In this document: one piece after another, positions 26,237 to 34,877 of the stretch
Layout of the letters: every line of letters begins with the position of its first letter
Numbering within the stretch: position 1 is the stretch's first letter
From: Paenibacillus sp. FSL R10-2782
GTDB lineage: Bacteria > Bacillota > Bacilli > Paenibacillales > Paenibacillaceae
Direction: 5' to 3'
Assembly (NCBI RefSeq): GCF_038592985.1
Contig: NZ_CP151951.1
Location: 3,835,001-3,899,000, forward strand
DNA length: 64,000 nt
Program-made: the position numbers and the translations under genes
The notes under the pieces: generated by a model
Database searches by the model: none
What the model saw: the letters and a program-made list of their open reading frames with translations, nothing else
Told to the model about the DNA's origin: nothing

Positions 26237-27127
26237 CTAGTAAATATCATTCAGCTTCTTGGAAATACGGAAGTAAATGAACGTAACTCCCCCTACAAGC
26301 AACGCGGTAGTGAAACCGACCGCACTACCGTAACCCAATTGCTGGAGTGACTGGCTTTCAGCCGACACCGGAAACAACAGCTTGAACAGATACAGATACA
26401 TTACCTCTGTTTTTCCGTAAGGGCCACCTTCGGTCAGCACCATGATGCTCTCATAGCCCTTGAGGGAGATGGTAATAGCCAGCATGATGATCATCTGCAT
26501 AACAGGTCCCAGCATCGGAATCGTCACATACCTAAGCTTCTGGAACTCATTAGCGCCATCAAGCGAAGCCGCTTCGTAAAGGTCGTTCGGAATGCCTTGA
26601 AGACCAGCGAGGAACAGTAGCATGTAGTTGCCCACAGCGCCCCAGATGGCGATGATAATGGTGGTCAGCATGGCTTGATCGGCACCAAGCCAGTTAATAG
26701 GGGCAGAGACAAGGTGATACTTGAGCAGCAGTTGGTTCAAAATTCCGTTGTAGGAGTTGAAGATAATAAAAAAGACGATGGCCATCACCGAGGCGCTGAA
26801 AATCGTGGGCACATAATAAATCGCCCGCAGCAAGGAACGCCCTTTTAACTTACGATTCAAAATAATAGCCAAAACCAGAGACATTGGAATGGTGATGAGC
26901 AGCTTGCCGAGAGCGTAAATCCCGGTATTTCCGACAGAGGACCAGAATTGATGGTCACGCAGAACTCGTGCAAAATTATCGAGGCCAATAAAAACTGGCG
27001 TCCCGAAGCCCTGATAATCATAGAACATATAGCGAAGTGCCCAAAGCAGAGGATAAATGCCAAACACAAGGGTCAGAAACAAGCTCGGGAATACAAACAC
27101 ATAGGCGTGTACTTTTTTCAGTTTCAT
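26237..27127 (-). CDS. CUT1 sugar ABC transporter permease, MalF type
   Basis: A 296-residue permease, first gene of an eight-gene operon that ends with the ROK kinase at 17052. Six predicted helices and the EAA loop YEAASLDGANEFQKLRYVTIP are visible. ATG 27127 follows a GGGGGG tract. Upstream there is 137 nt to the oxidoreductase terminator, where the operon promoter should lie, but no convincing -35/-10 pair or cre box was found. Confidence 0.9.
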   Translation of the reverse strand: MKLKKVHAYVFVFPSLFLTLVFGIYPLLWALRYMFYDYQGFGTPVFIGLDNFARVLRDHQFWSSVGNTGIYALGKLLITIPMSLVLAIILNRKLKGRSLLRAIYYVPTIFSASVMAIVFFIIFNSYNGILNQLLLKYHLVSAPINWLGADQAMLTTIIIAIWGAVGNYMLLFLAGLQGIPNDLYEAASLDGANEFQKLRYVTIPMLGPVMQMIIMLAITISLKGYESIMVLTEGGPYGKTEVMYLYLFKLLFPVSAESQSLQQLGYGSAVGFTTALLVGGVTFIYFRISKKLNDIY

Positions 27128-27263
27128 CGAATGCCCCCCTAGAATCTTTAATTTGATTATAGAGGGAACGAAAAACAGGACGGGATAGGGAATTCAACTA
27201 TTCAAAGGGGAGAATGTTACTTTCGCCGGATCATTTCCCAGATGTAGCCCTGTCGGACGTACC

Positions 27264-27300
27264 AAAAACAGCCCCTCTTTCACTTCAAAGAGAGGCTGTT
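27264..27300 (-). terminator. Terminator of the TetR-controlled oxidoreductase gene
   Basis: On the minus strand AACAGCCTCTCTTT pairs with AAAGAGGGGCTGTT (one mismatch) and is followed by TTTTT. It separates the oxidoreductase gene from the polysaccharide operon. Confidence 0.75.
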
Positions 27301-27421
27301 AGGCTACACCCTATTCAATTAACCAATCTACTCCGATGCAGCTCTCAGCTTTTGATGATCCTGTCCCCACTGATTCATTAAATCCAGCAATGGAATCAGG
27401 CGATCCCTTCATCATGAAAAC

Positions 27422-28003
27422 TTAGCTCATGCTTCGTCCTAGCTGCTCGACCTTGCTCAACCCATCGTTGCGCTGCTGATCTGATAATTTATTCATGAGA
27501 TCAATGGTAGTAGAACGCACCGGTTTGACACCGCATAAATGCAGCGTGGAATCCTTCATCATTCGATGCCCAGGCTGTCCCTGGAAAAATCGGTAATACC
27601 AGTGCGGGCCATCCATCGTTGTGATGAGGCGGGCCGTTCTGCCTTTTAAGAGCTTGTCAGGCACGGATTTCCCTTTTTGATACTTAAACGCAAATCCTGG
27701 CATAAAGGTACGATCAATGAAACCCTTCATTAATGCGGGCAAGCTGCCCCACCAGATCGGAAAGACGAAAACGAGATGCTCTGCCCACTTAATGGATTCC
27801 TGAGCCATGATCAAATCCGGCTCCAGCGGCAATTTATTGCGATAACCACCGAGTAAATTAGGATTAAAGTCCAACGCAGACAACTGCAATAAACGCACCT
27901 CTGCCCCCGCAGCTTCCGCTCCTTTTACATAAGATTGAGCCAGCGCTTCTCCATAACTGCCAGCGACCGGATTTCCTTGAATAACCAATATCTTTTTAGA
28001 CAT
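27422..28003 (-). CDS. NAD(P)H-dependent flavodoxin-fold oxidoreductase
   Basis: A 193-residue protein of the NAD(P)H quinone oxidoreductase family (KefF/MdaB-like). KILVIQGNPVAGSYGEAL is the flavin phosphate loop, FVFPIWWGSLPALMKGFIDR binds the flavin ring, and the C-terminal half has GRTARLITTMDGP. It reduces quinones or related electrophiles with NAD(P)H. The start was set at ATG 28003, 8 nt after AGGAAG; GTG 28012 would add three residues. It follows the TetR gene in the same orientation by 75 nt, and an operator-like dyad lies between them. Confidence 0.85.
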   Translation of the reverse strand: MSKKILVIQGNPVAGSYGEALAQSYVKGAEAAGAEVRLLQLSALDFNPNLLGGYRNKLPLEPDLIMAQESIKWAEHLVFVFPIWWGSLPALMKGFIDRTFMPGFAFKYQKGKSVPDKLLKGRTARLITTMDGPHWYYRFFQGQPGHRMMKDSTLHLCGVKPVRSTTIDLMNKLSDQQRNDGLSKVEQLGRSMS

Positions 28004-28037
28004 TCGAGCCACTTCCTACCCTCATATTTTATTTTTT

Positions 28038-28055
28038 AGTTAGAAAACACTAACT
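28038..28055. promoter_or_regulatory. TetR operator copy 1
   Basis: AGTTAG and CTAACT are inverted around AAAACA, 35 nt before the oxidoreductase start. A matching site lies before the TetR gene (28672-28689). Confidence 0.6.
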
Positions 28056-28078
28056 TTATATTTAAAAAGAAAAGGTCA

Positions 28079-28663
28079 CTACTGACCTTGACTTAATAAA
28101 GCGGTTAAACGTTCCTTGACCTCCGTTGCAAACGGAATAAGCTGCGGCGGCAATTCACCCTCCAGACTGGACACGGACAAGCGTGTAATGGCCCCAATAA
28201 TGAGCACACCAGATAGCTGGGCATCCTGCTTGGGCAGTTCTCCGTGCTGAATCCCCTGCTCAATAAATTCGACTAATGCATCCAGTGGCTGCCGGACATT
28301 CGAGCTTTGGCTTGCCTCTACATACAGCTCATGATGCTGTGATAATAGAAGCAGACCATACTGATCTTCATCGTGCATCACAAGCACCTCGTCCACCAGT
28401 TGATGAAAACGGCTAATAAAGCTCCCGCTCTGCTTGCGATAGAAGTCAATCAACGTAGTGTAGCTGTTGCAATACTGCCCGAATACTTCCAAGGCCATCG
28501 CATCTTTGCTCTTAAAATGCTTATAAATCGCGGCATCCGTCACACCGGCAGCCTCCCCGATTTCTTTGACAGAAATGCCGTCGATGCCTTTGGTTGCAAA
28601 TAAGCGCATAGCTGCTTGCATAATATCCTTCTTCTTGCTATCTACATGTGTTTTCTTGTTCAT
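28079..28663 (-). CDS. TetR family transcriptional regulator
   Basis: A 194-residue repressor. The N-terminal DNA-binding domain has KDIMQAAMRLFATKGIDGISVKEIGEAAGVTDAAIYKHFKSKDAM-type pattern at residues ~9-55 (split here for brevity into helix 1 and the GVTDAAIYKHF recognition helix). The C-terminal ligand domain is not assignable to a known drug class. Two ATGs six bases apart, 28669 and 28663, are possible; neither has a ribosome binding site and a predicted promoter would start the transcript at about 28663. It probably represses itself and the oxidoreductase. Confidence 0.85.
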   Translation of the reverse strand: MNKKTHVDSKKKDIMQAAMRLFATKGIDGISVKEIGEAAGVTDAAIYKHFKSKDAMALEVFGQYCNSYTTLIDFYRKQSGSFISRFHQLVDEVLVMHDEDQYGLLLLSQHHELYVEASQSSNVRQPLDALVEFIEQGIQHGELPKQDAQLSGVLIIGAITRLSVSSLEGELPPQLIPFATEVKERLTALLSQGQ

Positions 28664-28669
28664 AAGCAT

Positions 28670-28698
28670 ATAGTAAGTGATAACTAACTAAATTGCAA
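28670..28698 (-). promoter_or_regulatory. TetR gene promoter with operator copy 2
   Basis: On the minus strand TTGCAA and TACTAT are 17 nt apart. The spacer and -10 box are covered by AGTTAG-TTATCA-CTTACT (28672-28689), which matches operator copy 1 (AGTTAG-AAAACA-CTAACT). Autoregulation is predicted. Confidence 0.55.
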
Positions 28699-28771
28699 AT
28701 GATATTTATGCAAGGCGAAAAAGGAAAATGGGGCTTCCTTCATTCACCCTATTATTAGTAAAAAGGTTCAT

Positions 28772-29269
28772 ATGCCGTTTCAAAAAGAGGTTCAAAATCA
28801 TTTGTTGATTATGAACCTGCAAATGGTTCAATCAAACAGAAAGAAGTTGAAAACCATGCCAATAGTAAAACCTGTTATAACAGCGGTTTCTACAGCTCCA
28901 GTCGCAAGCGGTGGTGTCATAACAACTACTATCGCTCCAAGCACGACCCGTTTCTTCGCCGCGGTTACAGCTGGGGATATCGGAGCAACAGTAACAACTA
29001 TTCTTGCAGGAGAATTCACAGATGACTCTGGAGCTCCGATCGTTGCTTTTCCGGCAGTAGCGGCTGCTGAAACTCTTAATGTGTATATTAACGGCGTACT
29101 TCAGCAAAGTTCCTTATCCACCCTAACAACTGCAAGTCTGGTTCTTGACACAACCGACATATCAGTAGGTGTTCCAGTTACCGTCGAAATAGCAAGTTTC
29201 AGCTCTACCACATCCACTATCACAACTCAACCTACTATCTCTGCTCCTACCGTCACTATTACTACTTGA
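28772..29269 (+). CDS. DUF4183-like Thr/Val-rich protein, possible spore-surface protein
   Basis: A protein of up to 165 residues rich in Thr, Val, Ala and Ser. The TRFFAAVTAGDIGATVT, EFTDDSGAPIVAFP and LNVYINGVLQQSSL segments match the DUF4183 pattern found in spore and exosporium-associated proteins of Bacillus relatives. ATG 28772 has a weak AAAGG; ATG 28856 (MPIVKPV) is equally likely, as family members usually begin close to that motif. No signal peptide or membrane helix is seen. A good terminator follows. Confidence 0.7.
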   Translation: MPFQKEVQNHLLIMNLQMVQSNRKKLKTMPIVKPVITAVSTAPVASGGVITTTIAPSTTRFFAAVTAGDIGATVTTILAGEFTDDSGAPIVAFPAVAAAETLNVYINGVLQQSSLSTLTTASLVLDTTDISVGVPVTVEIASFSSTTSTITTQPTISAPTVTITT

Positions 29270-29299
29270 GGATAGCTATACACTCCCCTTATTGACTCT

Positions 29300-29342
29300 A
29301 AAAGGCCGAACACAGATATTCATATCTGCGTCGGCCTTTCCT
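29300..29342 (+). terminator. Terminator after the DUF4183 gene
   Basis: AAAGGCCGA and TCGGCCTTT flank an inner CAGATAT/ATATCTG stem, a long near-perfect hairpin followed by CCTTG. Confidence 0.75.
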
Positions 29343-29444
29343 TGTTTATGATTAAGGCAAAATAGCAAAAGAACGCACCGGAGTGGGGTAGATGAGGAAG
29401 CTGCCGAGGCGGTCATAGCGGGGACGAGTTATATTGAGAACGTT

Positions 29445-29458
29445 AACATTTTCAGCTA
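29445..29458 (+). promoter_or_regulatory. cre box, distal, upstream of pectate lyase
   Basis: TGAGAACGTTAACA fits every fixed position of the cre consensus. It lies 457 nt before the start codon and 229 nt before the second box. Confidence 0.55.
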
Positions 29459-29686
29459 ATCCATGCTCTCCTCCATTGGCCTAGTGTAAGACCTATTGCT
29501 AGTGTTGTGGTTACCATGCTTAATTTGAAATAATTACTAATTTGGATTATAGTGTGGAGCTTGTTGGTTTCCCATTAATATTCCATGGAAATCGAGAATT
29601 CCGAATACGGTAAATAATGATTTTCTGAGTAAAAAATACAAAAACAATTCCATATATTCATATATACAATTTCCATTCCATGTGAT

Positions 29687-29700
29687 TGTTAACGTTTTCA
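29687..29700 (+). promoter_or_regulatory. cre box, proximal, upstream of pectate lyase
   Basis: TGTTAACGTTTTCA fits every fixed position of the cre consensus and is 202 nt before the start codon. Catabolite repression of pectinolysis is predicted. Confidence 0.7.
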
Positions 29701-29901
29701 TTAGTCTAATTACAATATTAATGAAAAAAAGTAGGGGTATGTTGTATTATATAAAATTTTCGACAAATATTTTAGTATGTAACTTTTATTATATTAACAA
29801 ATACTGGAACACGAAGTATGATAGAAAAGTAGAAACCACAGGAGCACCCGGGACTCCCTTCGTTCGTCTACTCCAATAACCCAATATACGGAGGTAACTT
29901 T

Positions 29902-31185
29902 ATGAAAAAGAGATTTTCACTCGGCATTGCAGCAGCTCTGCTGTTCACTACCCTTGCTCCTCTTGGCACACCCGCTCATGCGGCAGGCGATATTGGTAAG
30001 GAGGTGCTCGGCAGCAAGAACGGATGGGCAGCCTTTTCTACAGGCACAACAGGCGGATCTGCAGCCACAGCTTCCAATATTTTCACCGTAACCAATCGCA
30101 AACAACTTGTGGATGCTTTGGGTAAAAGCAGTAATACAACTCCTAAAATCATTTATGTCAAAGGCAAGATCAATGCCAACGTGGATGACAATAACAAGCC
30201 GTTGGGATTAAACGATTACAAGGACCCTAAATATGATTTCGACGCATACCTCAAAGCGTATGACCCGTCCACCTGGGGTAAAAAAGTCCCTTCCGGTACA
30301 TTGGAAGACGCGCGTAAAGCTTCACAGAAAAATCAGGCCAGTCGTGTCGTCATTGATATTCCGTCTAATACAACGATTGTTGGTCTTGGTAGCGATGCCG
30401 TGATTAACGGTGCAAACTTCCAACTGAAAAAAGGGACAGACAACGTCATTATCCGTAATATTGAATTTCAGGATGCCTACGATTATTTCCCTCAGTGGGA
30501 CCCAACGGACGGTAGTACAGGCAACTGGAATTCGGAATATGACACCATTACAGTTAATGGCGCCACACATGTATGGGTAGACCACAATACCTTCAATGAT
30601 GGAACTCGTCCCGATAGCCAAAACGGTACCTTTTACGGTCAAGAATATCAGCATCATGATGGACTTCTCGATGTGATTAACCAAGGCGATCTGGTTACTG
30701 TTTCTTACAATCACTTTTACGATCATGATAAAACATCAATTATTGGCAACAGCGACAGCAAAACAGCAGATGAAGGGGCTTTACGTGTAACCCTGCATCA
30801 CAATTATTATGAAAACACGGTACAACGCACCCCACGCGTGCGGTATGGCCAAGTCCATCTGTACAACAATTACTATACAGGTGATGTAAAACGCTCCGAA
30901 TATCCTTCGCTGTATATTTGGGGCGCAGGTAAATCCTCCAAAATTTTTGCTGAAAACAATGTCATCGACGTTGCAGGTTTGTCCGCAGCTAAAATCGTAA
31001 CTGTCTTTGGAGGCACCGCCCTGTCCGACACAGGCACTCTCCTGAATGGACAAGCCGTAAATGCAGGCTCCAGCGCGGGCCTTAGCTCCTCTGTAGGCTG
31101 GAAACCATCGCTGAACGATAAGATTTCTCCATCCGCCAGCGTGAAGGCAGAAGTCACTTCCCAAGCCGGTTCCGGCAAGCTGTAA
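29902..31185 (+). CDS. Secreted pectate lyase, PL1 family
   Basis: A 427-residue secreted enzyme that cleaves polygalacturonate by calcium-dependent beta-elimination. The signal peptide ends after THAHA-like PAHA at ~28. The parallel beta-helix has the family signatures: VVIDIPSNTTIVGLG, NVIIRNIEFQDAYDYFPQWDPTD, EYDTITVNGATHVWVDHNTF, QHHDGLLDV (calcium site) and QRTPRVRYGQVHLYNNYY, with the catalytic arginine in the last motif. CGGAGGT lies 8 nt before ATG 29902. It is monocistronic. Confidence 0.93.
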   Translation: MKKRFSLGIAAALLFTTLAPLGTPAHAAGDIGKEVLGSKNGWAAFSTGTTGGSAATASNIFTVTNRKQLVDALGKSSNTTPKIIYVKGKINANVDDNNKPLGLNDYKDPKYDFDAYLKAYDPSTWGKKVPSGTLEDARKASQKNQASRVVIDIPSNTTIVGLGSDAVINGANFQLKKGTDNVIIRNIEFQDAYDYFPQWDPTDGSTGNWNSEYDTITVNGATHVWVDHNTFNDGTRPDSQNGTFYGQEYQHHDGLLDVINQGDLVTVSYNHFYDHDKTSIIGNSDSKTADEGALRVTLHHNYYENTVQRTPRVRYGQVHLYNNYYTGDVKRSEYPSLYIWGAGKSSKIFAENNVIDVAGLSAAKIVTVFGGTALSDTGTLLNGQAVNAGSSAGLSSSVGWKPSLNDKISPSASVKAEVTSQAGSGKL

Positions 31186-31209
31186 AAAAACTGCCCCGCC
31201 AGCTCCAAT

Positions 31210-31300
31210 AGCCCCAGGCTCTCACACCCTGGGGCTTCACACCAAAAAGGCTGTTCCCACCGTAGATTCCTCCACGGAGAGAACAGCCCTTCTTTTATTT
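31210..31300. terminator. Two hairpins between pectate lyase and OppD genes
   Basis: 31210-31236: AGCCCCAGG pairs with CCTGGGGCT. 31247-31300: AAGGCTGTTC pairs with GAACAGCCCTT, with T-rich flank on the plus strand and TTTTT on the minus. They can terminate both converging genes. Confidence 0.7.
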
Positions 31301-31332
31301 TAACTCGGTTTATTTACAAACTATATTACACA

Positions 31333-32400
31333 TTAACCGCCGTATTGTTCTACCAAAACCGGCTTTTCAAATGCATTATCCAGCTTGCGAAGCTTGGCTT
31401 TTACCGCTTCTGGCGGCTCAACCGCAGGCGCATCCGGATGCAGCAGCCATGATTTCACAAAATGTGTGTCGGATAATTGAAAGAGCGGAGGCTCTTTCTC
31501 AAAGTCAATCTTCATCGCATAAGCACTGCGGGCTGCAAAAGCATCCCCTACAGGCGGATGAAGCAAATCAGGAGGGGTACCCGGAATCGCTGCCAGCTTC
31601 TGACCGTGGCTGTCCAAGCTTGGCATGGAAGCGAGAAGTCCCCATGTATATGGATGTTTCGGGTTATAGAAAACTTCATTAACTGTACCCGTTTCTACAA
31701 TTTGTCCGGCATACATAACCGCAACCCGATCCGCCATTTTCGCTACAACACCGAGGTCATGGGTAATAAAGATAATGGAAGTGTCGATCTTCTTCTGAAG
31801 ATCCTTCATCAATTCCAAAATTTGAGCTTGAATCGTTACATCCAGTGCAGTCGTCGGTTCATCGGCAATCAGGAGCTTGGGATTGGCGGCCAATGCCATC
31901 GCGATAACGACACGTTGACGCATACCACCACTGAACTCATGCGGATATTGGTTAAATCGTTGCTCTGGATGTGGAATACCTACCAGATTAAGCAGCTCAA
32001 TACCACGTTTGTGAGCAGCGTCCTTGGATATTTTTTCATGCTTGAAAAGCACTTCCGTGATCTGCTTGCCGACTTTCATCGTCGGATTAAGCGAGGTCAT
32101 CGGGTCCTGAGAAATCAGTCCGATTTCCTTACCACGAATTTTCTGCATCTGCTTTTCCGTTTTATGAATCAGCTCTTGTCCATCAAAAATAATTTGACCC
32201 TTCTGATAAATACCGGGAGGGGTCGGAATCAGCTTCATTACAGCCTGTGAGGTTACACTTTTGCCTGAGCCGGATTCGCCCACGATCGCCAGCGTCTCTC
32301 CTTTATTAACATGAAAGTTTACGCCACGAATGGCCTGCACTAGTCCCTGGCGGGTCTTGAAAGATATCGTTAAGTCCTTCACTTCCAAAAGGCGGTTCAT
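31333..32400 (-). CDS. Oligopeptide ABC transporter ATP-binding protein, OppD type
   Basis: A 355-residue ATPase of the peptide/nickel group. Walker A GESGSGKSV at ~40-48, signature FSGGMRQRV, Walker B LLIADEPTTALD and a switch His in ITHDLG are all present. The C-terminal OppD extension (HPPVGDAFAARSAYAMKIDFEKEPPLF) lacks the iron-sulphur cysteines of some relatives, as in Bacillus OppD. It energises oligopeptide import, but no Opp permease, binding protein or OppF gene lies next to it: upstream on the same strand is a sensor kinase, downstream a convergent gene. It is therefore an orphan subunit here. Confidence 0.88.
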   Translation of the reverse strand: MNRLLEVKDLTISFKTRQGLVQAIRGVNFHVNKGETLAIVGESGSGKSVTSQAVMKLIPTPPGIYQKGQIIFDGQELIHKTEKQMQKIRGKEIGLISQDPMTSLNPTMKVGKQITEVLFKHEKISKDAAHKRGIELLNLVGIPHPEQRFNQYPHEFSGGMRQRVVIAMALAANPKLLIADEPTTALDVTIQAQILELMKDLQKKIDTSIIFITHDLGVVAKMADRVAVMYAGQIVETGTVNEVFYNPKHPYTWGLLASMPSLDSHGQKLAAIPGTPPDLLHPPVGDAFAARSAYAMKIDFEKEPPLFQLSDTHFVKSWLLHPDAPAVEPPEAVKAKLRKLDNAFEKPVLVEQYGG

Positions 32401-32615
32401 CTCATCACTCTTTCATTCATTATTAACCACTATTATTGACCACTATCTAAAAAAACGACGTTCAAGAGTCAAGGTATATACGATTAATTTTACTCAGTTT
32501 AGTACCCGCCAGTCAAGCTATATCTGCAATAATACCTAAAACCTATCATATTATGTTATATATACGGGATGTTTATCCAAAAAAACAATCATTTTTAACC
32601 ATTTTTTGCACTCAT

Positions 32616-33995
32616 TTATAACATGCGTTGTATATAACTGAACCGTGCTCCACCCAATGGCGAGCGTGTGCAGATCAGTTCTCCGTTCAGCCGGGAGGCA
32701 ATTTGGCGGCAAATAGCTAATCCCAGACCTGTAACACCGTTTGAGCCGGTATAGAATCGTCCAAACACCTCCGCCGCCTCTTCTTCAGTTAAACCTTCTC
32801 CATCGTCATCCACATGGATTACCCATACGACCTCCGGTGTCGTTCCCGCCTCCAAATGGATGACAACCTCCGTAGAGGTATGTCGAACCGCATTTTGCAA
32901 CAAATTCAGCATTATACGGAATAATTGCTCGGCCGGAACAGCCACATGCAGGCCCTCCCCCTCCACGCGAAGCGAGATCGAGCGTTCGGCAGCCACCGGC
33001 ATCAACAAATGGACAGCGTCCTCTGCCATGCTTCTAAGATCAATCAGAGAGACAGGCCATTCCTCGTTCAACGCCTCCAGCCTCGATAGCTGAAGCAGTT
33101 TTTCCACCATATCAATTAATCGTTGGGACTGCACTTTAATGATACTAAGCCCCTCATCCTGGGGCACCACCTGATCTTGAATGGCGTAAACGTATCCTTG
33201 AATGGACATTAACGGTGTCTTTAGCTCGTGAGACACATTTTGCAAAAATTCAATTTGACCGTTGTGATGCTGTTGTATACGGGTGGACATGGAATGAAAG
33301 GTACCGATCAGCTCGCCAATCTCGCTTTTGTCCGCTTGCGGAAAATCACTATCCTGTGGTTGATTCGGCTCGTAGTTGCCTACAGCCTCCTTCAATCTCT
33401 TGAGAGGGCGTACTAGTCGTGAAACGACCATCAGCCCAATGACGAGAATCACCAAAAAGCTTGCCACGATCGACAGTATGGTGGTTTTCATTAATGGGAC
33501 ATACAGCGCTCTTAAAGAAGACAAAGGCGAGTATACAAAAATACGAAAAGGTTGTCCCGGCAATTCTTCATTTGTAAACAGTATCTTTTTACCCTGAAGC
33601 ACAGCAACGCCTTCATGTACAGCAGCCAGATCATGGGCAGACGGATGAACGGATGCAAAAAACCCCTGGCGGATTAAAAGCATACGCTCGATCTTCTTGC
33701 CATCCATTCCAGAGATGCTGGAGTCGATGATGCGGTTATCCGTGCTTAAAATAAAATAATCGGCAGACAAAAGCACACCTTTGATAACATAGTTCAATTC
33801 AGCTTTATCCAGTCGGTCAAAGCCTCCGTCGCTCATAATATGGACGGCTTTGCGTGCCTGTTCATGAAGCTTGGATTTAGCCTGATTTACAAGAAGATCG
33901 TCGATAAGTCTGATGAACAAAATCACCGTAATACAGACGGTAATGAGCATTGCGACGGATAGAGACAGCAGTATTTTAGCTCTCATCGTTCGCAT
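32616..33995 (-). CDS. Two-component sensor histidine kinase (HAMP, HisKA, HATPase)
   Basis: A 459-residue membrane kinase: helix at ~8-30, extracellular region of ~135 residues, second helix at ~170-192, HAMP, HisKA with FLQNVSHELKTPLMS (phospho-acceptor His at ~255), and ATPase motifs NLLQNAVRHT, DDDGEGL and GVTGLGLAI. AGGAG precedes ATG 33995. It lies 2 nt behind the response regulator, with which it forms a system. The signal is not known; the adjacent secreted Lys-rich protein and cell-surface repeat protein hint at an envelope cue, which is only inference. Confidence 0.88.
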   Translation of the reverse strand: MRTMRAKILLSLSVAMLITVCITVILFIRLIDDLLVNQAKSKLHEQARKAVHIMSDGGFDRLDKAELNYVIKGVLLSADYFILSTDNRIIDSSISGMDGKKIERMLLIRQGFFASVHPSAHDLAAVHEGVAVLQGKKILFTNEELPGQPFRIFVYSPLSSLRALYVPLMKTTILSIVASFLVILVIGLMVVSRLVRPLKRLKEAVGNYEPNQPQDSDFPQADKSEIGELIGTFHSMSTRIQQHHNGQIEFLQNVSHELKTPLMSIQGYVYAIQDQVVPQDEGLSIIKVQSQRLIDMVEKLLQLSRLEALNEEWPVSLIDLRSMAEDAVHLLMPVAAERSISLRVEGEGLHVAVPAEQLFRIMLNLLQNAVRHTSTEVVIHLEAGTTPEVVWVIHVDDDGEGLTEEEAAEVFGRFYTGSNGVTGLGLAICRQIASRLNGELICTRSPLGGARFSYIQRML

Positions 33996-33997
33996 GG

Positions 33998-34708
33998 CTA
34001 TTGCTCCTGAACCGTTGCTTTATATCCGAAGCCCCAAACGGTATTAATAACGAGTGTAGAGTGGTATTCCGCCAGCTTTTTACGAATCCGTTTGACCAGA
34101 TCGTCCACGACCCTCACATCACCTATAAAATCATAGCTCCATACCTGCTGAATCAAATGCTCCCTGCCAAAAGGTCTTTCCAAATGATTCGAAAGAAACA
34201 GCAGCAGATCAAATTCACGTGAGGTCAAATTCAGCTCTTGTCCATCCACCGTGACCTTACGAAAATCTGAAAAAATACACAGATTGCCCGCACGGCATAC
34301 TTCTGCGCTTCCTGCGGGTCTCTTATCATCCGATGCAGACATTCCGACCTTGCTCAATCGCAGCATCGCTTTGACCCTCCCAACCAACTCCCGTGGATTA
34401 AAGGGCTTGGTTAGAAAATCACTGCAGCCCAGCTCCAGCCCGTGAATACGATCACTTTCTTCACCTCGCGCGGAGATCATAATAATCGGCATTTCCGTAA
34501 ATTCCCGCAATTGAGTCAACAGGGATAGCCCATCAATTCCGGGCATCATGATATCGAGAACGAGACAATCCGGATGATCGGTACGAATATGCTCTACCAG
34601 GGTCTTGCCGCTGGAGAAGGAGGTTACCTCGTAGGATTCTTTTTTTAAATACTCCGATATTAATTGCAAAATGAACACGTCGTCATCCACCACTACTATT
34701 TTTGTCAT
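33998..34708 (-). CDS. OmpR family response regulator
   Basis: A 236-residue regulator: receiver at ~1-118 with VVVDDDVF, CLVLDIMMPGIDG and FLTKPFNPRE, followed by a winged-helix OmpR/PhoB domain with LNLTSREFDLLLFLSNH and the recognition helix in VVDDLVKRIRKKL. ATG 34708 has AAGGGG 8 nt upstream; the ATG two codons earlier is too close. First gene of the two-component operon. Confidence 0.9.
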   Translation of the reverse strand: MTKIVVVDDDVFILQLISEYLKKESYEVTSFSSGKTLVEHIRTDHPDCLVLDIMMPGIDGLSLLTQLREFTEMPIIMISARGEESDRIHGLELGCSDFLTKPFNPRELVGRVKAMLRLSKVGMSASDDKRPAGSAEVCRAGNLCIFSDFRKVTVDGQELNLTSREFDLLLFLSNHLERPFGREHLIQQVWSYDFIGDVRVVDDLVKRIRKKLAEYHSTLVINTVWGFGYKATVQEQ

Positions 34709-34783
34709 GACCATAACCCCTTGCCGTTGTTCTGGATGTTTGCATCCTCTCTATAAGCTTAACAGAAGCCTGGCGAAATAGAC

Positions 34784-34818
34784 AAAAGACGGGTATACCG
34801 TTCCCGGTCCCGTCTTTT
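34784..34818 (-). terminator. Terminator of the Lys/Ala-rich protein gene
   Basis: AAAAGACGGG and CCCGTCTTTT form a perfect 10-bp stem; on the minus strand it runs into TTTTGTCTATTT. It lies about 60 nt after the stop at 34878. Confidence 0.75.
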
Positions 34819-34877
34819 CTTATCATGAATCGCTGCTGTATATGCCAGGCGAGCTGAAAACTAACTACGTTTCAACC

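Larger units (their letters stand above)
29343..29901 (+). other. Long upstream region of the pectate lyase gene
   Basis: 559 nt without a convincing gene, very AT-rich after 29540. It contains two exact cre boxes (29445 and 29687). Several AT-rich hexamers could act as -10 boxes, but no promoter stands out. Confidence 0.45.

Noticed and set aside
30322..31208. Minus-strand frames within the pectate lyase gene
   Set aside because: Several mutually overlapping frames opposite a clear PL1 enzyme; typical of reverse-strand shadows.
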